From: JBKJVQ01 sp046717125
GTDB lineage: Bacteria > Pseudomonadota > Alphaproteobacteria > Rhizobiales > Methyloligellaceae
Length of the DNA: 14,279 nucleotides
Direction of reading: 5' to 3'
Assembly: GCA_046717125.1 (NCBI GenBank)
Contig: JBKJVQ010000030.1
Span: forward strand, 1-14,279
Under the pieces are notes generated by a model, which did no database searches, was not told the DNA's origin, and worked only from the letters and a program-made list of their open reading frames with translations. Both the position numbers and the translations under genes were made by a program. This document shows, piece after piece, positions 6,433 to 13,748 of this stretch; position 1 is the first letter of the stretch; every line of letters starts with the position of its first letter.

Positions 6433-7376
6433 TCATCGTCGCGCTTCTGACGCTGATGGCCGTGACCGTGATCGGCATGATCCGGCTGCGCAGCCTGACC
6501 TCCGTGGTCATCCTCAGCGGCGCATACAGTTTCCTCATGGCGACCGCCATGGTGGCGCTCGATGCGCCGGACGTCGCCATGACGGAGGCAGCCGTCGGCG
6601 CGGGTGTCTCGACGGTACTCCTGCTGGGCGCGGTTGCGCTGACAGGGGCGAAGGAGGCTTTGCCGAAACGGCCGCCCATCCTCGCGTTGGCCGTCTCGGT
6701 CGGAACGGCCGCGCTCCTCGTGTGGGGTACGCTCGATCTGCCGGCGCTGGGCTCGCCGGATTCCGCGCCCAATACGCATGTCGCGCCGACTTACCTTGAT
6801 AACGCGCTCGCCGAGACGAAAGCGCCGAACGTCGTGGCGGTCGTACTCGCGAGCTATCGCGGCTACGATACGCTGGGCGAGGTGGTCGTGATTCTCACGG
6901 CGGGCCTCGCCGTGCTGCTGTTGATCGGGGGAGCGCGCAGCCGCGAGGGCAGGGTGGCCGAGCCCGATCTGATGGTAAGGATCGCCACGAAGATCCTGAT
7001 CCCGTTCATTCTCATTTTCGCGCTCTATGTGCAGTTCCACGGCGAGTATGGGCCGGGCGGCGGATTTCAGGCGGGCGTTGCCGTGGCGGCCTCGGTCATC
7101 CTCTACGCGCTGATTTTCGGGCTCGCCCCGGCGCAGCGTGCCGCGCCGCTGCGGGCGGCCGAAGTGCTGATGGCTTCGGGCGCGATGCTCTATGCGGGCA
7201 TTGGCATCGTCAGCCTCATGCTGGGGGCGGAATACCTGAATTATTCCGTGCTCGGACCGGATGCGCCGTCGGGCCAGAAGATCGGCATCATGGTCATCGA
7301 GTTCGGCGTTCTCCTGACCGTCACCGGAACCATCATCGCCATCTATTACGCGATCGCCGGACGCCGGCACGCATGA
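6417..7376 (+). CDS. mnhB: Fused antiporter subunit: MrpA C-terminal region (MbhD/MbhE-like) + MrpB
   Basis: This membrane protein of about 319 aa joins three modules. Residues 1-78 are an MbhD/DUF4040-like domain (APDVAMTEAAVGAGVSTVLL, conserved E57). Residues ~86-172 resemble MbhE, the second part of the MrpA tail, with NVVAVVLASYRGYDTLGEV (138-156, conserved E155). Residues ~185-319 are MrpB, with FHGEYGPGGGFQAG (207-220). In classical Mrp operons the first two are the C-terminus of MrpA. The start is unusual. The best Shine-Dalgarno, GGAGG (6407-6411), sits 5 bases before ATC 6417, and translation from there gives the expected N-terminus. The first in-frame ATG (6456) is 44 bases away and would cut into the first membrane helix. 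No in-frame ATG, GTG or TTG lies closer. The end overlaps the mnhC start (ATGA). Confidence 0.88.
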   Translation: MAIQLIIVALLTLMAVTVIGMIRLRSLTSVVILSGAYSFLMATAMVALDAPDVAMTEAAVGAGVSTVLLLGAVALTGAKEALPKRPPILALAVSVGTAALLVWGTLDLPALGSPDSAPNTHVAPTYLDNALAETKAPNVVAVVLASYRGYDTLGEVVVILTAGLAVLLLIGGARSREGRVAEPDLMVRIATKILIPFILIFALYVQFHGEYGPGGGFQAGVAVAASVILYALIFGLAPAQRAAPLRAAEVLMASGAMLYAGIGIVSLMLGAEYLNYSVLGPDAPSGQKIGIMVIEFGVLLTVTGTIIAIYYAIAGRRHA

Positions 7377-7759
7377 CCGATCCGTCGATCCTTCTTGATC
7401 ACTACAGCCAAGGCGTCACCGCACTGCTTCTGATCGCCGGCCTCTACGTCGTGATGTCCAGCGGCAACATGCTGAAGAAGCTCGTCGGTCTCAGCATTTT
7501 CCAGAGCGCGGTGTTCCTGCTTTATGTCTCGCTCGGCAAGGTGACGGGCGGCACCGCGCCGATTATCGACGATCGGTATGCGGTCTATTCCAACCCGTTG
7601 CCGCATGTCCTAATCCTGACCGCGATCGTGGTCGCTGTCGCGACGCTGAGCGTCGGCCTCGCGCTCGTGATCCGCATTCGCGAAGCCTACGGCACGGTCG
7701 AGGAAGATGAGATTTTCGAGGCCGACGCGCCGCTTTCGCCTGAAGCCCGTCCGCGATGA
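7373..7759 (+). CDS. mnhC: Na+/H+ antiporter subunit C (MrpC/MnhC/PhaC, NuoK-like)
   Basis: This 128-aa NuoK-like membrane subunit of the Mrp antiporter has three membrane segments. Family marks are GLYVVMSSGNMLKKLVGLSI in the first half, then NPLPHVLILTAIVVAVATLS, which matches the DPLPQALVLTAIVI pattern of MrpC. The last ~25 residues are an acidic cytoplasmic tail. ATG 7373 overlaps the preceding stop by 4 bp (ATGA). Start and stop are both shared with neighbours, which supports the coordinates. Confidence 0.93.
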   Translation: MTDPSILLDHYSQGVTALLLIAGLYVVMSSGNMLKKLVGLSIFQSAVFLLYVSLGKVTGGTAPIIDDRYAVYSNPLPHVLILTAIVVAVATLSVGLALVIRIREAYGTVEEDEIFEADAPLSPEARPR

Positions 7760-9237
7760 GCGTCGAGCATCTGCCCGCGCTGCTGGTCGTGCTGCCCATG
7801 CTCGCGGCGTTCGTCTGCGGCATCCTGCGGACCTACACGGCGGCCTGGCTACTCGCCTTGATCGTCTGCCTTGCTCTGCCGCCGATCGCGGGCGTGCTGC
7901 TGCATCACGCGATCGAGCAGGGTCCGATCGACTATGCGATGGGCGGTTGGGCGCCGCCGATCGGCATCGGCTACCGCGTCGATGTCCTGTCCGGCTTCGT
8001 GCTGCTGATCGTCGCGATGATGGCACCGCTCTTCGTGCTGTACGCGAAGGACAGCCTGCGTGCGGAGGCGGACGCGACGCAGGCGCCCCGCATCTACGCG
8101 CTGTTCCTGCTCTGCCTCACCGGGCTGCTCGGCATCGCGATCACGAACGATGCCTTCAACGCCTTCGTATTTCTCGAGATCTCGTCGCTCTCGACCTACG
8201 CGCTGGTAGCGTCTGGCCGCGACCGGCGCGGGCTTCTTGCCGCGTATCAGTATCTGATCGTCGGAACGATCGGCGCGACGTTCTACGTCACCGGCGTCGG
8301 GCTGATCTACGCCATGACCGGAACGCTGAACCTGTCGGACATGGCGGCACGGTTGGGTCCGGTCGAAGACACGCGGCCGATCATCGCGGGGCTCGTCTTC
8401 ATCACGGTCGGCATCGGCGTCAAGGCGGCACTGTTTCCGCTGCATGGCTGGTTGCCGAACGCCTATGCCTATGCGCCATCAGCGATCACCGCCTTCCTTG
8501 CCGCGACAGCGACGAAGGTGGCGGTCTATCTCCTCATCCGCTTCTATTATTCCGTCTACGGCATTGATTTCGCGTTCGGGCAGATCGGCCTGTCGGACGT
8601 CCTGATCGCGCTCTCCGTGATCGGCGTCGTCACGGCTTCGATAGTCGCGGTGTTTCAGGACGACGTGAAGCGTCTTCTCGCCTGGTCGTCGGTCGCGCAG
8701 ATCGTCTACATGTTTCTCGGCGTCGGTCTCGCCAACAAGGCGGGCCTCACCGGCGGCATCGTGCATCTGCTGAATCATGCCGTGACCAAAGGCGCGTTGT
8801 TCTTCGCCATCGGCGCGGTAGTGCTGCGCATCGGCGCGGCGCGCCTCGGCGATCTTTCCGGCATAGGGCGGAAGATGCCGATCACCATGGCGGCCTTCAC
8901 GATCGCCGGGCTCAGCCTGATCGGGACGCCCGGGACGGCAGGCTTCATCTCGAAATGGTATCTGGCGCTTGGCGCGCTCGATGCGAGGGCGATCTGGCTC
9001 CTGTTCGTGATCGTCGGCAGTTCGCTGATTGCGCTCCTCTATGTCGGCCGGGTGCTGGAAGTCGCCTATATGCGCCCGACCTCCGCCCTGCTCGCGGGCG
9101 TGAGCGACCCGCCGCCGACCATGCTGCTGCCGATACTTGTCCTGGCCGTGGCGTGCGTCTGGTTCGGTTTCGACACGCAATACTCCGTAGGCATCGCATC
9201 GCGCGCGGCCGAGCTGCTGCTCCGGATCGCGCCATGA
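7756..9237 (+). CDS. mnhD: Na+/H+ antiporter subunit D (MrpD/MnhD, NuoN/M-like)
   Basis: This is an ion-translocating subunit homologous to the antiporter-like subunits of complex I, 493 aa, the usual MrpD length, with about 14 membrane segments. Key charged residues expected for proton transfer are present: E141 in FVFLEISSLSTYALVASG, K223 and H230 in GVKAALFPLHGWLPNAYAYA, and K254 in FLAATATKVAVYLLIRF. Lower down are DDVKRLLAWSSVAQIVYMF and HAVTKGALFFAIG. The PSAITAFLAATATKVAVY segment is MrpD-type rather than MrpA-type. ATG 7756 overlaps the mnhC stop (ATGA). Confidence 0.94.
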   Translation: MSVEHLPALLVVLPMLAAFVCGILRTYTAAWLLALIVCLALPPIAGVLLHHAIEQGPIDYAMGGWAPPIGIGYRVDVLSGFVLLIVAMMAPLFVLYAKDSLRAEADATQAPRIYALFLLCLTGLLGIAITNDAFNAFVFLEISSLSTYALVASGRDRRGLLAAYQYLIVGTIGATFYVTGVGLIYAMTGTLNLSDMAARLGPVEDTRPIIAGLVFITVGIGVKAALFPLHGWLPNAYAYAPSAITAFLAATATKVAVYLLIRFYYSVYGIDFAFGQIGLSDVLIALSVIGVVTASIVAVFQDDVKRLLAWSSVAQIVYMFLGVGLANKAGLTGGIVHLLNHAVTKGALFFAIGAVVLRIGAARLGDLSGIGRKMPITMAAFTIAGLSLIGTPGTAGFISKWYLALGALDARAIWLLFVIVGSSLIALLYVGRVLEVAYMRPTSALLAGVSDPPPTMLLPILVLAVACVWFGFDTQYSVGIASRAAELLLRIAP

Positions 9238-11027
9238 CGGACGCGACTTTACTCGCCCTCTCGGTCGGCGTGCCGCTGATGGGTGCGGTGCTGATCGCGT
9301 TACTCGGACGATGGCCGGACCTGCGCGAGACAACGTCGCTCGTTACGGCCGGCGCTCTGCTGTTGGTCGTCCTGGCGCTGCTCGAACGCATGTTCGCGGG
9401 CGCTGCGCCGGAGCTGAAGCTGATCGCGATTGCGCCGGGGCTTGAGATCGCGTTCCGGGTCGAGCCGCTCGGCATGTTGTTCGGCCTCGTCGCCTCCGGC
9501 CTGTGGCTTGTCACGACTGTCTATTCGATCGGCTACATGCGTGAAAACATCGAGCCCCGACAGACGGGCTTCTATGTCTGGTTCGCCGTCGCGCTCGCCG
9601 CCACGATGGGCGTCGCCTTCGCCGGTAATCTCCTGACGCTTTTCCTGTTTTACGAGGCGCTGACGCTGTCGACCTATCCGCTGGTGACGCACAGCCGCAG
9701 CGAGGGCGCAATCAGAGCCGGCCGCATCTATCTCATCATGCTGATCGGCGCGTCGCTGGTCCTGCTCCTGCCCGCGATTGTCATCACTTACGGCCTCGCC
9801 GGCACGCTGGACTTCAAGCCGGACGGCATATTGGGGGGAACGGTCTCGCCGCTCGGTTTGGCGGCGCTGCTCGGATTGTTCGTGTTCGGATCGGCCAAGG
9901 CGGCAATCATGCCGCTCCATGCATGGCTTCCGGCGGCGATGGTCGCGCCGATTCCCGTGTCTGCCCTGCTGCATGCGGTCGCGGTCGTCAAGGCCGGCGT
10001 GTTCGCGATCCTCAAGATCGTCGTCTACATCTTCGGGCTGGAGACTTTACGCGAGGCGGGCGCGGCGCATTGGCTCGTCTGGGTCGCCGGCGCGACAATC
10101 CTCCTTGCGGCGCTGATTGCGCTCAACCAGGACGACCTCAAGCGACGGCTCGCGTACTCGACTGTCAGCCAGATCTCTTATGTGGTGCTCGGCGCGGCGA
10201 TCCTCGCGCCGATCTCGGTCATGGGCGCGGCGTTTCACATCGCCGCCCATGCTGTCTCCAAGATCACGCTCTTCTTCGCTGCAGGTTCGGTCTATACGGC
10301 GGCCGGCCTGACCAAGGTCAGCCAGCTCGACGGCATCGGCCGGAAAATGCCAGAGACAATGGGCGTATTCGCTTTCGCCAGTCTGTCCGTGATCGGGCTG
10401 CCGCCCACGGCAGGGTTCCTGTCGAAATCGCTCCTCCTGTCCGGGGCGACAGAAACGGCCGACTGGGCGGCGGTCGTTGTCCTCATGCTGTCAACGGTTC
10501 TGACCGCCTGCTACCTCCTGCCGATTGTCGTGCGGGCATTCTTTCGCGCGCCCGCGGACGGAATCGCTGGCACGCGAGAGTCGGCATGGCCAATGACGCT
10601 GGCGGTTTGCTTTACCGCCTTCCTGACACTGATCCTGTTCGTCTGGCCGCAGCCGCTAGAGGCGCTGCTCATGCCGCTCGCCGATGCCGAGGCGGGCTAT
10701 TCCGATCTCGTCGTGCAGATCGAGATTGCGCTCGCGATGGCGGTTGGGTTCGTATTCCTTGGCTGCCTGTTCACGATCGGACGGCCCAACATGCCGGTTG
10801 TCGCCCAGGCCGCACGCGGGGCCGTGACCCTCTACCAATCAGTCGCGTCGGGTGCGCGAACCATTCGAGCGCAGTGGCTTCACGCGCTGCGCCTGCCGTT
10901 GCTGGCGCTGCGGCGCAGCCCCGAGGCGTTGGGCGCGATCGCGCGCGGCGGGACGACCGGGACGATGGCCCTCTGGATCATGGTCGCGCTGTTCGGCATG
11001 CTTATGGCCGCTGCGCTCAAGTCGTAA
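9234..11027 (+). CDS. Second large antiporter subunit (MrpA N-terminal/NuoL-like; 'D prime')
   Basis: This 597-aa, roughly 15-segment membrane protein belongs to the same proton-conducting superfamily as MnhD. Conserved residues include E141 (FLFYEALTLSTYPLV), K222 and H229 (SAKAAIMPLHAWLP), H247 and K253 in PIPVSALLHAVAVVKAGVF, DDLKRRLAYSTVSQISYVVLG, and HIAAHAVSKITLFFAAG. The PVSALLHA...VKAG segment is the kind found in MrpA/NuoL (PTPVSAxLHxAxMVxAG), not MrpD. It may therefore stand in for the MrpA N-terminal half, whose C-terminal modules are fused to MrpB three genes upstream. Residues ~500-597 form an extension with a membrane segment, a basic amphipathic stretch and a final membrane segment, and show no DUF4040. 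Start ATG 9234 overlaps the mnhD stop (ATGA). Automatic annotation may call it subunit D. Confidence 0.9.
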   Translation: MTDATLLALSVGVPLMGAVLIALLGRWPDLRETTSLVTAGALLLVVLALLERMFAGAAPELKLIAIAPGLEIAFRVEPLGMLFGLVASGLWLVTTVYSIGYMRENIEPRQTGFYVWFAVALAATMGVAFAGNLLTLFLFYEALTLSTYPLVTHSRSEGAIRAGRIYLIMLIGASLVLLLPAIVITYGLAGTLDFKPDGILGGTVSPLGLAALLGLFVFGSAKAAIMPLHAWLPAAMVAPIPVSALLHAVAVVKAGVFAILKIVVYIFGLETLREAGAAHWLVWVAGATILLAALIALNQDDLKRRLAYSTVSQISYVVLGAAILAPISVMGAAFHIAAHAVSKITLFFAAGSVYTAAGLTKVSQLDGIGRKMPETMGVFAFASLSVIGLPPTAGFLSKSLLLSGATETADWAAVVVLMLSTVLTACYLLPIVVRAFFRAPADGIAGTRESAWPMTLAVCFTAFLTLILFVWPQPLEALLMPLADAEAGYSDLVVQIEIALAMAVGFVFLGCLFTIGRPNMPVVAQAARGAVTLYQSVASGARTIRAQWLHALRLPLLALRRSPEALGAIARGGTTGTMALWIMVALFGMLMAAALKS

Positions 11028-11092
11028 ACATCCGCACAGGAACGCGAACCGGCGTGCGGCATTCTCCAGCATAGGGTTTGGGAATTCTCGAC

Positions 11093-12130
11093 ATGCTCTT
11101 CCGTATCATTGTGCTTCCGCTCACCGTGGCGGCGATCGTGGGAACAGTTCTGGCCGCATGGCTGAGCGGCGGGCAGCCGCGTCCGCATCCGCCTTCGGGC
11201 GCGCCCAATCCCATGCGCGCCGCGCGGCAGCCCGGCCGGGGACGCGACGCAAGCCATCCGGGCGAGATCCCGGCGCGCGGCTGGCGCGACATCCTCTGGC
11301 GCACTTGGGAACAGATCAGTCTCGACCGCGTCCTAGCGGTCGCAGCGGGCGTAACCTTCTACGCATTGCTGGCGCTGTTCCCAGCCATTACCGCGCTTGT
11401 CTCGATCTACGGCCTCTTCACCGACCGCGCGACGGTCATCGATCATCTCAACACCTTGTCGGGCTTCCTGCCCGCGGGCGCGATCGAGATCATCGGCGGG
11501 CAGATGGAGCGCATCGCAAGCCAGCCCTCCGACACGCTCAGCGTTGGATTCGCCGTCGGGCTGGCCTTCGCCCTGTGGAGCGCGAACCAGGGCATGAAGG
11601 CGATGTTCGATGCGCTGAATGTCGCCTATGGCGAGCAGGAGAAACGCCGCTTCTTCGCGCTCAATGCGCTTTCGCTCACCTTCACGCTGCTGACGATCCT
11701 GTTCCTGCTGTGCGCGATCGGCGCGATTGTCGTGCTACCGGCGGTGCTTGCCTATGTCGGACTGAGCGGGCGTTCGGACTTCGCGCTGCTGCAATATGGC
11801 CGCTGGCCCGTCATGCTCCTCGTGCTGATGACCATGATCGCGGTCCTGTACCGCTTCGGCCCGAGCCGCGCTCACGCCAAGTGGCGCTGGATCACGACCG
11901 GCAGCGTCGTGGCGAGCCTCGTCTGGGTCGCGGCCTCGGTTGCCTTCTCCTGGTATGTCGCGAATTTCGCGTCCTACAACGAGACTTACGGTTCGCTCGG
12001 CGCGGTCATCGGTTTCATGACGTGGATCTGGGTGTCCGCGACGATTATCCTCGCGGGCGCTGAGTTGAATGCCCAGATCGAGCATCAGACCGCGGAAGAT
12101 ACGACGACCGGAGCGCCGCTCCCCATGTGA
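11093..12130 (+). CDS. YihY/BrkB-family inner membrane protein
   Basis: This 345-aa membrane protein is of the YihY/virulence factor BrkB family, whose molecular function is not established. The family core begins at about residue 60 (WRDILWRTWEQISLDRVLAV) and continues with AAGVTFYALLALFPAITALV, a GFAVGLAFALWSANQGMKAM block, ALNVAYGEQEKRRF, LYRFGPSRAHAKWRW and NETYGSLGAVIGFMTWIWVS, giving about six membrane segments. An extra N-terminal membrane segment and a Pro/Arg-rich linker (about residues 1-55) precede the core and are not typical. ATG 11093 has GGGA (11080-11083) 9 bases upstream; a TTG at 11078 would add five residues and has its AGGG only 1 base away. It lies 65 bp after the antiporter operon on the same strand and may be co-transcribed. 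Confidence 0.88.
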   Translation: MLFRIIVLPLTVAAIVGTVLAAWLSGGQPRPHPPSGAPNPMRAARQPGRGRDASHPGEIPARGWRDILWRTWEQISLDRVLAVAAGVTFYALLALFPAITALVSIYGLFTDRATVIDHLNTLSGFLPAGAIEIIGGQMERIASQPSDTLSVGFAVGLAFALWSANQGMKAMFDALNVAYGEQEKRRFFALNALSLTFTLLTILFLLCAIGAIVVLPAVLAYVGLSGRSDFALLQYGRWPVMLLVLMTMIAVLYRFGPSRAHAKWRWITTGSVVASLVWVAASVAFSWYVANFASYNETYGSLGAVIGFMTWIWVSATIILAGAELNAQIEHQTAEDTTTGAPLPM

Positions 12131-12525
12131 ATGCGCGGCGCGAAAATGGCAGACTCGATTGGCGCGGCGCAATAATCACAGCAAATTCCCGTGGTTCTGG
12201 TTGCATCCTGCAGTTCGACGCAACCAAATGCCGACGCAACAATTGACAGATCGTCAAAGCCTTGGTGACGAGTGAGACGTTATGCATTACGAACTTCGGA
12301 GGCAAATCAGACAGATTTGGTATTGTAAGCGGAAGACGAACGGGTTAAATACCTGAATCATGGAATCGCGGTCATGTTGACCTTGCGGAGTCTAGTTACC
12401 TATCGTGAGCAGACCAACGAATTGTGTCGACCTGCGCCGCAATTTTTACGCAGCTCGGCGGTGGCTCCGCGCAATCGATCGCTAAGCCGTCTCTCGATTG
12501 AGCCGGCGCATGGGAGAAAGTCTTA
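12131..12525 (+). promoter_or_regulatory. 395-bp non-coding region upstream of mucR with several dyads
   Basis: No gene is visible here, and the base composition is less GC-rich than the coding DNA around it. It holds three perfect dyads: TGGTTGC/GCAACCA (12198-12204 and 12220-12226), TTGAC-AGATC-GTCAA (12243-12257) and CAAATC-AGACA-GATTTG (12303-12319). A 9-bp direct repeat CGACGCAAC lies at 12216 and 12232. Proteins of the MucR/Ros family are known to bind AT-rich sites and to repress their own genes, so these are plausible operator elements. That link is inference. Confidence 0.5.
12377..12406 (+). promoter_or_regulatory. Possible mucR promoter
   Basis: TTGACC (12377-12382) and TATCGT (12401-12406) are separated by 18 bases, a moderate sigma-70 match. 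It would give a leader of roughly 110 bases before the mucR ATG. TTGACA at 12243, inside a dyad, is a better -35 but has no good -10 at the right distance. Confidence 0.35.
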
Positions 12526-12936
12526 ATGGAAGAAAATCTGGAACGGGCCGAGCTCGTGGAACTGACCGCCGAAATCGTTTCGGCCTATGTCAGCAACAAC
12601 ACCGTCGTCGCGGGCGATTTGCCCAACGTCATTCAGGACGTGTACGGCGCACTCAGCGCCGCGTCCTCAAGAGGCGGCCAGCCGGTGCGCGAGGAATTGA
12701 AGCCCGCGGTCGCCGTGAAGAAGTCGGTCACGCCCGACCATATCGTGTGCCTGGAAGACGGAAAGAAGTTCAAGTCTTTGAAGCGGCATCTCCGCACGCA
12801 CTACAATCTTTCACCGGAAGAGTACCGGGATAAGTGGGGCTTGCCGCACGATTATCCGATGGTTGCGCCAAACTATGCCGCGGCGCGCTCGGATCTTGCA
12901 AAAAAGATGGGCCTGGGCCAGCGCCGCGCCGGCTGA
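12526..12936 (+). CDS. mucR: MucR/Ros family zinc-finger transcriptional regulator
   Basis: MucR/Ros proteins are global DNA-binding regulators of alphaproteobacteria, controlling among other things exopolysaccharide, motility and cell cycle genes. This 136-aa protein matches the family in length and pattern. An N-terminal helical region (LVELTAEIVSAYVSNNTVV) serves oligomerisation. A single zinc-finger domain follows with C75-x2-D78-x9-H88-x3-H92 in CLEDGKKFKSLKRHLRTHY, then YNLSPEEYRDKWGLPHDYPM and a basic tail. The Asp in place of the second Cys is a known variant in this family. ATG 12526 has GGGAG (12512-12516) at 9 bases. The gene stands alone between non-coding regions and is likely autoregulated. 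Confidence 0.95.
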   Translation: MEENLERAELVELTAEIVSAYVSNNTVVAGDLPNVIQDVYGALSAASSRGGQPVREELKPAVAVKKSVTPDHIVCLEDGKKFKSLKRHLRTHYNLSPEEYRDKWGLPHDYPMVAPNYAAARSDLAKKMGLGQRRAG

Positions 12937-12971
12937 TCGTTCCGGCATTTCTTGCCGATTTGCTGTTTGAA

Positions 12972-12996
12972 GCCTCGCCCGCGATTCGGGCGGGGC
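12972..12996 (+). terminator. GC-rich hairpin after mucR
   Basis: GCCTCGCCCG and CGGGCGGGGC form a 10-bp stem (one G-U pair) around a 5-base loop, 36 bases after the mucR stop. No T-run follows, so it is a transcript-end structure or pause site rather than a textbook intrinsic terminator. Confidence 0.45.
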
Positions 12997-13145
12997 CACT
13001 TGCCGTCTGAATGATTGAGACGGTCAAACCAACACATTTTGTCTTCATTACGGTCGCAACTACCAGCGGTAGCTGCACAAATATTTCGAGCGCCAGCCGC
13101 CTTGATCTGCCCTGGACCGTCACTCATAGTCATGGCGATGCGGCT

Positions 13146-13185
13146 GATTCGTCCCGTGTTGCTTGGGGGATGTGACGAATCTTTT
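13146..13185 (+). promoter_or_regulatory. Hairpin followed by TTTT, upstream of the PAS gene
   Basis: GATTCGTC (13146-13153) and GACGAATC (13174-13181) are a perfect 8-bp inverted repeat with a 20-base loop, followed directly by TTTT (13182-13185). It ends 21 bases before the next ATG. It could be a leader attenuator or a terminator for transcripts arriving from upstream. The loop contains GGGGG-ATG-TGA. Confidence 0.4.
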
Positions 13186-13202
13186 GAATAAAGCGAGGGG
13201 GA

Positions 13203-13748
13203 ATGCTGTCCGGAACCAATTTTCGGGCGCAGTTGGTGATTCATGAGCAGCGTGAAGTATATGATTATTGGCTCGGCAGGGCAGGTGAGCGCCCCATGCC
13301 TTCACGAGCCGATATCAAACCCGAGCACCTGACCCGTTACCTGCCGTCGATCAGCCTGATCGAGCCGGGGCCGGGGCTGGACCGGACAATCGTGCGATTG
13401 GCCGGAACGAAGCTGCGCGAAATCTACGGCGTCGAGCCGACGCGCAAGAGCGTTGCCGAGATTACGGCGGGTTCCTCGTGCCAGTATTGGCAGGACGTAT
13501 ACGCGCGACTGGTGGAGACCGGCCGGCCGATGCATGGCGCGATCAGAGGCCCCGTCGCCGGGCGAGAGCATATCGTGATGTTCTGGCTCAAATTGCCGCT
13601 TTCGGATGGTGACGGCGTCAATCGCATCTTGTGTCACGACAGCGCGCTACCGGCGGTCGGACAATTCGGGGAGCCTTCGCCGCACCTCGTCCCGCCGCTT
13701 GCCGCCCCGCAATGGCCTCTCCGGAGACGGAAGGCCCACGCGGCCTGA
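13203..13748 (+). CDS. PAS_5-type (PAS-like) domain protein
   Basis: This 181-aa soluble protein has the pattern of alphaproteobacterial PAS_5 proteins: YDYWLGRAGERPMPSRADIK (residues ~20-39), a PEHLTRYLPSISLIEP strand, a TIVRLAGTKLREIYGVEPTR block, and an IVMFWLKLPLSDGD strand near the end. Such proteins have a predicted sensory fold and mostly unknown function; no output domain is attached. The last ~30 residues are Pro/Arg-rich and may not belong to the fold. ATG 13203 has GAGGGG upstream at short spacing. The 3' 102 bp overlap a convergent gene on the other strand. The stand-alone position next to mucR gives no clear functional hint. Confidence 0.75.
   Translation: MLSGTNFRAQLVIHEQREVYDYWLGRAGERPMPSRADIKPEHLTRYLPSISLIEPGPGLDRTIVRLAGTKLREIYGVEPTRKSVAEITAGSSCQYWQDVYARLVETGRPMHGAIRGPVAGREHIVMFWLKLPLSDGDGVNRILCHDSALPAVGQFGEPSPHLVPPLAAPQWPLRRRKAHAA

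Noticed and set aside
6195..7370. 391-codon minus-strand frame opposite the antiporter genes
   Set aside because: Its product is a low-complexity Arg/Asp/His-rich string, typical of antisense frames over hydrophobic membrane proteins.
8955..9233. Upstream extension of the second large antiporter subunit
   Set aside because: It runs antiparallel to no domain and overlaps mnhD by about 280 bp; ATG 9234 gives the standard 4-bp overlap and a normal first helix.
10852..12063. 403-codon plus-strand frame overlapping the YihY gene
   Set aside because: Its Arg/Ala/Gly-rich product has no domain pattern, and the +1 frame clearly encodes the YihY family.
11028..12130. Search for hydrogenase subunits after the Mbh-like antiporter module
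   Set aside because: The next gene is a YihY-family protein; no NiFe hydrogenase or quinone-reductase subunit motifs are present, so this is an antiporter and not an Mbh complex.
13211..13236. EcfG-type promoter (GGAAC...)
   Set aside because: GGAAC lies inside the PAS gene coding sequence and no CGTT follows at the right distance.
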